Origin: Strobilurus pachycystidiatus
Lineage: Eukaryota > Basidiomycota > Agaricomycetes > Agaricales > Physalacriaceae
NCBI GenBank assembly: GCA_019915135.1
Contig: JAHLMK010000003.1
Location: 2,914,001-2,978,000, forward strand
Length of the DNA stretch: 64,000 nucleotides
Direction: 5' to 3'
The notes beneath the pieces are model-generated. The model ran no database searches. It was not told the origin of the DNA and worked only from the letters and a program-made list of their open reading frames with translations. Positions 56,060 to 64,000 of this stretch are shown here, in pieces. Position numbers and translations under genes: made by a program. Each line of letters begins with the position of its first letter. The stretch's first letter is position 1.

Positions 56060-59000
56060 TTAATTGGCTCTATCCGATCCTGCCAGCAAACTATCAAAGA
56101 GTCCACCCGCCGACTTCTCGTTGCGTAATTGTATCATGTATACGATGCCGGTCCTTGCACCTCTGTCGCTCAACTCTATAGCCACACCTGTTTTCCCTAC
56201 TCGTTCTACACCATCCGTCAACACGATGGTCGATATAAGCACGGAGTGATCCTTGTTTTCGGCTTCGACCACCAACTGTTTGATGTTCGTCGGACTCTGC
56301 ACGTACAGCTTGAGTTTCGCCGAACCCAGAGACTTCCACTGGGCGTGTTGCTGCTTCAAAAAGACCTTGCACTTCATCTGTGCAGATATAGCCGAGGTTA
56401 CTGGACCGGGCAATTCGCGCGTCTCTTCGACAGGAGAGTTTGGTGGACTAGGCTCAGCAAAGGAGGGTTGGTCCATGCCGATTCCTGAAACAAGGCGAGA
56501 GTTGTTCGCTGACGGGAGAAGGGGTCGAGGAGCAGCGAGACTACCGACGGAAGGATCCCGCCCCATGTAATTGTTGTTAGGCTGGCCAGGACCACTATAC
56601 GGCCTGGATGGCACAGGAACTGGAGGCGCTGATTGTGGCTGCTCATATTGGGAATGAAGGGAACGGGAAGAAGGGGAAGACCGTATAACATGATTGTTTG
56701 GGTATGGGGGCTCGGACGGTGGGCGTGGTGGCAATCCTTGGGGACCTTGAGGGCCCTGCTGGCGCGCGAAGGATCCTGGACCAGAAGGCAGTCCTGGACC
56801 GTTTGGGCCCTGCTGTCGCGGGAAAGCGGGAATCCCTGGACCACCTGAAGGCATTCCCGGACCCGGGGGAAGCCCTGGGCCTGGTGGCATACCTGCTCCG
56901 TACGGAGGTCCAGGAGGTCCAGGTGAATAATTTTGGAAGGAAGTTCCAGGAGGTGGTGGCGCAGCCCCATTCATGGAGTTCCCGGTGTTGGAACGATGCA
57001 TTGGAGGAGGGTGCTGCATCGGAGGAGGAGGAGGAGGGGCATTATAGGTATGATGGGATGCTACGCTGGGATTGCGTTGCGGAGGTATAACTTGGCCCGG
57101 AGAGAAAGACATGTTGGCACCGTTGGGTCCGCTGTGATTGGACTGTATTGACGGTGCGCGTGAAGGAGGACCTCCGGGGTACTGACGTGGGTCTTGTACG
57201 GGAGGTAGTGAGGGAGCTCTCTGGATGGAGGGAGGAGGCGAACGATAACCGTCTGGTGAACCTTGTATTCTGCCATCGAATTGTCGGAAGGCAGTAGGCG
57301 GCCCATTGCCGTTAAGATGCAACGGCTGTGGCCCAGCTGGGGATGACGATAGCCTTTGCGGTGGACTCATACTACCACTTCGACTGTTCGTTTCCCCTTG
57401 GCGCGGCTCGCCTGGTAATGATGGCACTGGTGGAGGCGGTTGCTTGGAGATTACGACTGCACAGAAGCGTGAGCGTTCTCGCTTCCTTGTCGCGGAACAG
57501 GGTGCTCACCAGAGTTTGCAAATTCGACGCAGTCTCGAAATTCGGACAGCATGAAGTTACGAGCCTGGGTCGAATCCGCTTGCAGAAAGAAATTCTCTTT
57601 GCGCATGACAGCGACCTGAATAGTGTCTATCATCATTATAGAGAGCGTCAGCGACATGATAGAGTACGCTTGAAATGTCATACCTGGACTACTTTCTGTG
57701 ACGCGTAAAACCTTGCCGGCCAATGGGGGATAACACAACCACATATCGGGCCCATCGTTTCCACCCGCTGCACGCTCCTCCTGTGTCATTCTTTCACAGA
57801 CGAGGAATAAATCGGACAATAGGAAGATGTGCCCCTGACGATGAACCACCTCCACCCCAGTCGCACGTGGCGTAACGCGAATGGTAACATCCATAGATAG
57901 ACGCAGTTCACGCTTGAAAGTCAATGCTGGAGGCGACATTTGCAAGCGAACCATCTAAACTCAATCAGTAGTGGTATTGAGGACGTACGCGATCCTACCT
58001 TCGGTTTCATAGTAAAGATGTCCAGGGTTCGTTCTGTTGACAGCCGTCGCTCCAGGTCTGAGATAGGCATCGACATTGTCTGCGACGACACCCGGCTCAT
58101 TGATGTGGTTGCTGTTTCTCTCGACAGACGTTCCCTAAGAAATGAATAAATCGCGTAATGCCGACGGAGACAAAACTCACCCCATGACACTGCTGCCGCG
58201 CGCTGAACTGCTTTCGCTGTGTGTGACATCAGCATCACTGCTTCGGTTCGCTGTGAGCGACCCCCCGCCATCCTTCTCGGTCCTGAAATCAACAACGACC
58301 TCATCTTCACCTAGCATAGGGGGTTTCGATCCGGAGGGTTCCCTGGCGTTGACGATAATTTGCCCTCGCGAGTCTAGAGTATCCAGAAGTGTATCGAGCT
58401 TGTCAAGAGCGTTAACGAGGAGGGCATGATCTGGGCGACCAGCCTGAGCGTTCTTGAGAAGTCGAGAGTAGAGCTTCTTGTAGTATCGGAGCCGAAGTTT
58501 CGGAAGTAGAAAAAGAGCATCTAGAGTCCATACTGGAGTGTCGGTCAGAGAAGTAGGCGGAGGGAACTTGACAGAGAATTCGGCGACTATGGGGTGAAGG
58601 CGGGCGTTGGTGCGGACCGGGTCCCAATCGTCGAACCCACAGCAAAAGTTGGAGCAGTATTTGCTATACGGCACTTCTAAATCCTCAATCTGATAGGGAT
58701 GAGTGGAAATGTGATTGGGATGATTGACACGGACTTACCCATCGCATGAGAAGATCCCCCAGTGCTTTCGGATTGGTGCCTATTTCCTTCAGTTTCTGCG
58801 GGACGCGTGAATACGGGGTGTTGTGCAGGACGGATTGACAGACATTGAGAAGGCCACGGTTCGCCTTGTAGACACCCTCAATGCTCCGAAACATGGTGTC
58901 CAGCTCCTTGGGCGGTAGATTCGAGCGCGACCAGGCGGAGGCGACACGCTGCAGAAGATTATTAGGGTGTGCAGGGTGCGGGCAGGAAATAGAATTTACC

Positions 59001-59391
59001 CTGATGATCCCCGCTAACTGGTCGACATAGTGCTTCTCAGTATCGATGAGGTCGACGAGAGGGTTGCTCTTTTTCTGCTTGTTCTCTGGATTTGTAGGGG
59101 AAAGCGGGGTACTGGGCACAGACGAGCTGGGAGATAAAAGGTCTGTAAAAGGTCAGAAGTAGACGAGGCAAGCCATTCCAAGGGCGCACCTGGAGCCAAT
59201 GAACCGTGAGAGCCTAGCGAGTCAAGTCTTGGGGGATTCGACATTGAGTGGGGGCCATTGAGGGCAAGTCTTGGCGGCAGGCCGGCGTCTGCGTCGTGCT
59301 GTCCGTGGGGAGGAGGTGCGGGCAATTTGTCGCTGCCGACTGGCGACGGTAATGGCTTGAGCTCGGGCAAATCGAGCGCCACAGCTGTCAT
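56060..59391 (-). CDS. Rho guanine nucleotide exchange factor (DH-PH)
   Basis: Activator of a Rho-type GTPase. The start MTAVALDLPELKPLPSPVGS leads to a Ser/Pro-rich leader. The DH domain begins NPLVDLIDTEKHYVDQLAGI, continues FRSIEGVYKANRGLL and ends YYKKLYSRLLKNAQAGRPDH. A PH-like domain follows: VRLQMSPPALTFKRELRLSM, QGHIFLLSDLFLVCERM, KENFFLQADSTQARNFMLSE. A long Pro/Gly/Gln-rich region with collagen-like GPP repeats follows. The C-terminal ~110 residues form a second folded module (MKCKVFLKQQHAQWKSLGSA ... IVYMIQLRNEKSAGGLFDSL) resembling a PH/RanBP1-type fold. The apparent frame change at 57455 is removed by an intron with donor GTGAGC and acceptor TGTGCAG. About ten exons. Confidence 0.82.
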
Positions 59392-61153
59392 GGGCTCCCG
59401 GAGTAAGGACTAAGGTCGGGAGATGGACTGAATAGTACGGAATAGTGCAAGACGCCCTTGTGGACGAGTGGCAGGCAGAGCTGGCCGATTCAAGGCCGAC
59501 CACGTGCTTGATGGCTACATCAGGCACCGTCAGTTGTCGCCGCTCGCGTCACCAGAAACGACAAAAAGATGATGTGAACTGATGCGAAGCCAGCACGGAC
59601 ACTAGCTGGACACTGACAGTCATCAAACAAAGGGTATTCTACACTAAAGAACGCCACGGTTCAACTAGCCAATCCAACGTTATTCACTTCGCACTCGAAG
59701 TCGAAGCTCGCGACCTTCATTGATGCAACTTACCTAAATTTCAAGGCCACCGCCCACCCTCACCGCCTGCCTTGCAGCCATCACCTTCGCCGGCTGAATC
59801 AGCCTTCAGCAATACATTTCCTCGCGTAAGTCGCATGGTCGGCATGACTCCGAGACGACGGACTCTTGATGGAGCATTCATCTCGTTGACACTCTCACAA
59901 GCGCATACCTAACCATGGTCAACATAAAACATAGAACATCAATGCCCTCGGACTCTTTGCTATTGAACCACTTCTTCTCGTCCGGGCGAACACCGAAGTC
60001 GGCCCCAATCAGACGCGGGCCCTGGTGCCGACGCAAGACGACATACTAGGTCACCGTCTGTGATGTAGGTCGTAGGGCAGCATAGATATAAAGCTCGATA
60101 TATCACCCATTGAAGTGGGACATTGAAGTGGGCGTAGAGAAAGCCTTAGGCGAGGTCCACAGTCTGCGTCGTATCATGTCTGCTGAGGAATAAGTGCGCC
60201 AGTGGCGGGACAGCGCTTGAAGGGAGGAACAGGCCCAGAGCAGTCGAGTTACCCATCTGAATAGCCCTACCAGTATGGGTCGCCGAATGCACTTTTATTC
60301 CGATCGTGCCGCGTCGGTCAGGGTGATGCCGCGCCGTTCTGAGATGACGCGTCAGGCAAGTCGGTACATGATCCAGTCCTCAGGCTGTTGATACTATATA
60401 GTCTTGAACCAACAGTACACCCTGAACAATACTTCATAGATACTTGCTGAGTACATGATCTGGATAGTGGCCTTGAAGTTACAGTAGTATGGGAGACAGG
60501 GTCATCATGCTGTGGTAAGAAGAATCAATGTGGCACAGCTCAAGACCGAGCTCGAGTACATAGTATATACAAGCGCGTTCGTCAGCAACGTCCTCGGGCT
60601 GCTTGACACCAGCAGGTGCCGCCACCCGTTGCCGACATCGACTCTTACCTGAAGGCGCTGTAATTCTACCGTTAGCATCGACTGTAATCTTTTGAGAAGC
60701 AGGAAGGCATACTCTCTCGAGTTGTAAATGTTGAAATGAGCTCAGGAGACCTTGCACACTCCTTGCTCGTGCGACAGTGGTGGTGCTTATAGATGCAAAG
60801 GGTATGGGTGAGACCGTGACGCGCAGGTCCCACATTAGTGTACAGAAACTCACTAACATAGAGTGAAAATTGTACAAATTACCTCTGAGGAAGCTAGAAA
60901 TCGAAGATATAGCCTCTAGTCAGTCTCGCGAATACAGCGGTCATATACGCGGAGGTCACTCACAGGTACGCGGGTGATCGGAATAAATGTGCACTTGATG
61001 ACCCATATACCAGCAAGTGGGTCGTCGTCGCGTTGAAGATAAGTAAAGGTCTTGGGACGCGTTCAAATTAGTGAAGCGACCGAGCACGTGGCGCGACTTG
61101 CCGCGACCGCGATCGTGTCCCTGATGGCACGTACTTGATCCAGTACCATCACG
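59392..61153. other. Long divergent intergenic region, 1.76 kb
   Basis: The longest gene-free stretch here, between two divergent genes. Open frames at 60479-60877 and 60956-61204 (minus) lack domains and convincing splice structure. Only a tiny local duplication (TTGAAGTGGG twice near 60110-60130) stands out. Probably 5' UTRs and promoter sequence; a noncoding RNA cannot be excluded from sequence alone. Confidence 0.4.
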
Positions 61154-61998
61154 ATGACCCGTCCCGAGGATTGGCAGAATCTGGGTTCTATCATGCTGAA
61201 GCACGAGAAACCCAGTGCTTTAGCATTCACGTCTCCTGCCGCACGACATCTCATACAACCGGACCTCGACGAGGGTGTCCTGACCCCGTCAGACTGTGAG
61301 ACCGTCGGCCAATATTACACTGGTCTCAGGCAGCGGACTCGTTACGCCAAAATCGTAGGTCCCACTTTCATACTAAGACTGCCGCTCTCATGCGCCTGTT
61401 ATTTGCGTAGCTATGGGCCCTGACCCCGCTGGGTTTTATAATGGCAGCTCGACGAAGAAAAGTACCATTACGATCACCTCCCGTAGCTCTGCTACTCTTC
61501 GTCTCTGCCGCTGCGCCTCCGTTTTTCTATGCCAACAAAGAGCGTGGTCAGCTGGAGGAGCTCTATAGCCGCCTAGAAAACCCCCAGGGTGTTGCAAAGG
61601 CTGTTATGAATGCGGGCGCGCGTGCGGCTGACTCTGCCGCCTCACAACTCCAGGCGCCACAAAGGCCGTCTTTCGCCTCGGACTCCGACGAGCCCCCTCC
61701 ATCTTTTGAAGGTCAAGGTCACTATTTCCACTGATGCTCTCGTGGTTATACTCAACTTCGTTTCTTGTCTCGCCAATCAGAGAAAGTAGCCGCACCATCG
61801 GCCGTGACGTCAACTCCCCCGCAGACCTTGAGTCGATGGGATCAGATTCGGGCGGCCAACTCCCCGCAGACTAAGAGCTCATCATGGGATGCATTACGCC
61901 AGAAAAAGGAGTCCGCCAAACTCAAGGCTGAGGATCCCTTCTACCAGGGAGGTGACCAGCCCACGACGGAGGATTCAACAGAGAACAGATGGTCTTGA
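61154..61998 (+). CDS. Two-TM hypothetical protein with repeated SxWDxxR motif
   Basis: Not assigned to a named family. Three exons join cleanly: N-terminal soluble part (MTRPEDWQNLGSIMLKHEKP; DCETVGQYYTGLRQRTRYAK), then two short hydrophobic helices (LWALTPLGFIMAA and PPVALLLFVSAAAPPFFYAN) linked by a basic loop. A charged helix follows, and a soluble tail with LSRWDQIRAANS and SSSWDALRQKKESAK. About 245 residues. A hairpin membrane protein with a soluble tail, possibly of mitochondria or ER; a distant relation to OCIA-domain proteins is conceivable but not shown. Introns at about 61355-61411 and 61712-61780. Confidence 0.6.
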
Positions 61999-62285
61999 AA
62001 AATCAAATCGCAACTTTGTACTTCTAGCACGGAAATCAACAATGTACAGTTCTCAAGGAAAAGATTGGAATGACTTCCGTCGAAAGAGGCCTTGGTAGAT
62101 TCACAATTTCAGATACATACTTAGTCTACAACAACCAAACCTAACGCCACAAACAATTAAACAAGCAGAAAGTCCACACCCATGAAGCCTACGAAGTTAC
62201 ATATATAGAGGTAGGTATAAAGGTTGGTATAGAGGTGTATTAAACAAACCGTTGCCACGAAAAGTGAATAGAACCATTCCGGTTC

Positions 62286-64000
62286 CTACACATAATTCGA
62301 GATACCATCACTACCAGGAGAAGAATTTGTCGTGGGAGGCTGCATATTCCACAGCAGAGACGGTCGCGTCCCGTTTCGTCCGCCTTGGTTGTCCAATGGC
62401 GGACTGATTGGGAACGGTGCCGATGACCCATCTTCGGATTGTATGGCATCTTTACTCCAAAGCGTCGAAGACGAGAAAGGGTAAAGCGGTACACCAACTT
62501 CCAGCGGCTGTTTCTGGGCTGTCATCCTGACTATCTCTCGCATCAAGCCCTGAAGTAACCTCTCTTGACGAGCTGAAGGATGTATAAGCATCGTGGGACC
62601 TCTTCACAGTAATTTGAAAGACTGACTTCCGATGGGTGAGCGTTGTCCATACGCCAGCATAGCGAATCTGAGGAGTTCGTCGGCGAAAATACTTGTAACC
62701 GCCGTGCAGAACGACGTACCTTAGAACGTTGATCTCACCCCAAACAGTGGACTCTCTGTCGGTGTCGCCGATCTCGATGAAATATTTGCAGAGTTGTACC
62801 TGCACAACAGCGGCGAGATACCAACAAATCTGGACAAAAAGTATGAGCTCTTGGTGTGGCGCTTGTTATCTGCGACCGACCGTGACAAAGGGGTGCAACC
62901 TCGTGATGTCAAGCGAAGTCGCTGACAACATGTAATATGCAGCCAAGATGCTCCGTGCAGAGTTGACACAGCGTGAAGTGGACACACAGTGTGAATCAGT
63001 GAAATCCAGGTAAGGGTTGTGCAGTGTAATTGTGGCCCTAACCACCAGTGGGTCAGACAATAGACAAAACAAGTTTCGACGGACTTACGCGTGAGGGACG
63101 ATATGAACCATGTACAGGTCTGTGTCCAATGAACCCCCCTCGGGCGCGTCGGTCACGCCGGAGTTGTTCTTGTAGATGTGTGGGAGATTCTCGAGAAAGT
63201 CGACACAGACCAACTTGTCCAGTGCGTCAAAGCCTTCCAGGAAGAAGGGATTCTGGTTTTTACTTGGAGCTGTCGCAGCTCGCAAGCTCCCTCGGACGTT
63301 GAAATCTGTGACGCGGCCAAAGAGCATGATAGCCTTGATCAACAGAAGAAAGCTATCCGTGTATTGCGGGGGGTGCCGGATGAACACATCGGGAGTTGAT
63401 AGATCTTGAGGATTACTTGGTATCGCAACCTGCCAAGAACTCGTCAGCTTAGCATCAGGACCAACAAGGGTATCAACTGACCTCAGATTCGAAGTCTTCG
63501 TTGCGCAATGGGAGCTCAGTTCCAAGGTCTCGTTCGTCAACCGCGTGGATCCAACCGCCGACGGAAGCAATACGATCGAAGACAATAGTCATCCACCATG
63601 TACGCCGCCGTGACTCTAGGTCGCGAAGGTCTTTTGGAGGGGCGAGGTATGCGCCAGGAGAACTGTTTCCATGTGTCGAAAACGTGCCAGGATAATTCAG
63701 ACGAAGAGGCACCGCGACACGAGTTTGGAAGCCGGCAAATATCCAGACTTCCACCCACCGTCCTTCTTGGTAAAAGTACCAGGACAACAGGATACACGCT
63801 TGCATGACGCAAAATATGTCTTCTCCGCTTGCCATGGTCTTGTCTATATAATGGCGGGTTTTGCCTGCGTGAAATTCGGCGAACTGGTCGCGACGAGTCC
63901 CATCAGGCAGAGTTACCACATTCTGCGGTGACCATCTGGAGGCGACCGTACACTGTCAACAGTTAGTATCGTGATCAACAAGCGATGCGAGACGAGCTCA
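62286..64000 (-). CDS. Fungal-specific transcription factor, N-terminally truncated by window edge
   Basis: Middle and C-terminal part of a Zn2Cys6-type regulator; the DNA-binding domain would lie beyond 64000. The fungal_trans domain shows HYIDKTMASGEDIFCVMQAC, ILLSWYFYQEGRWVEVWIFA, GFQTRVAVPLRLNYPG and the signature RDLESRRRTWWMTIVFDRIA, followed by SVGGWIHAVDERDLGTELPL and DVFIRHPPQYTDSFLLLIKA. The C-terminal region (LHNPYLDFTDSHCVSTSRCV; FIEIGDTDRESTVWGEINVL) ends NSSPGSDGISNYV at 62286. The last visible exon boundary upstream is at about 63952, with intron beyond. Target genes unknown. Confidence 0.8.

Noticed and set aside
57440..57520. Apparent -1 frame break in the RhoGEF
   Set aside because: A 54-bp intron starting GTGAGC after GCAAACTCTG and ending CTGTGCAG restores the frame into VVISKQPPPPVPSLPG.

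Overview
This is nuclear DNA of a filamentous basidiomycete, most likely an Agaricomycete. Genes are dense on both strands and are cut by many introns of about 50-60 bp with GT...AG ends. Products are typical fungal housekeeping proteins (eisosome Pil1, Mediator MED5, Vam7-like SNARE, ML-domain lipid transfer protein, fungal-specific transcription factor), together with a secreted GH5 mannanase-type enzyme and a secreted double-psi beta-barrel protein. I saw no transposon, tRNA, rRNA, CRISPR array or bacterial-type operon.

Layout. 0-6 kb: Vam7-like PX/SNARE protein, MTM1-type mitochondrial carrier, eIF4E, Pil1. 7-10 kb: two divergently transcribed genes for related basic/coiled-coil proteins I cannot name, separated by about 1.1 kb. 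11-16.4 kb: SPF30, RIO2 kinase, histone acetyltransferase NAA40, complex I ESSS subunit, glycine cleavage H protein. 16.6-21 kb: two tandem mitochondrial EF-Tu genes. 21-28.4 kb: PEX14, GRIP golgin, IPI1. 28.9-33.3 kb: secreted DPBB protein, eIF3h, zinc transporter. 33.5-37 kb: MED5. 38.3-43.1 kb: GH5 enzyme, ML protein, four-TM protein. 43.4-49.5 kb: mitochondrial bL17, mitochondrial ACP, ribosomal uL13, KH-domain protein, NUFIP. 49.6-59.4 kb: M16 metalloprotease, NGL2-like nuclease, RhoGEF. 61-64 kb: a two-TM hypothetical protein and a transcription factor cut by the window edge.

Several genes serve mitochondria (MTM1, ESSS, H protein, EF-Tu twice, bL17m, ACP) and several serve ribosome biogenesis or translation (eIF4E, RIO2, IPI1, eIF3h, uL13, NUFIP). 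They look like ordinary interspersed housekeeping genes rather than one system.

The two points most worth following are the head-to-head pair of related unnamed proteins at 7-10 kb and the tandem EF-Tu duplication. One caution applies to the whole window: at least five otherwise conserved genes (second EF-Tu, IPI1, zinc transporter, GH5, NUFIP) carry single-base frame breaks, several of them in homopolymers. This points to residual indel errors in the assembly before it points to pseudogenes. Spans given for spliced genes include introns; exon joins were worked out by eye.
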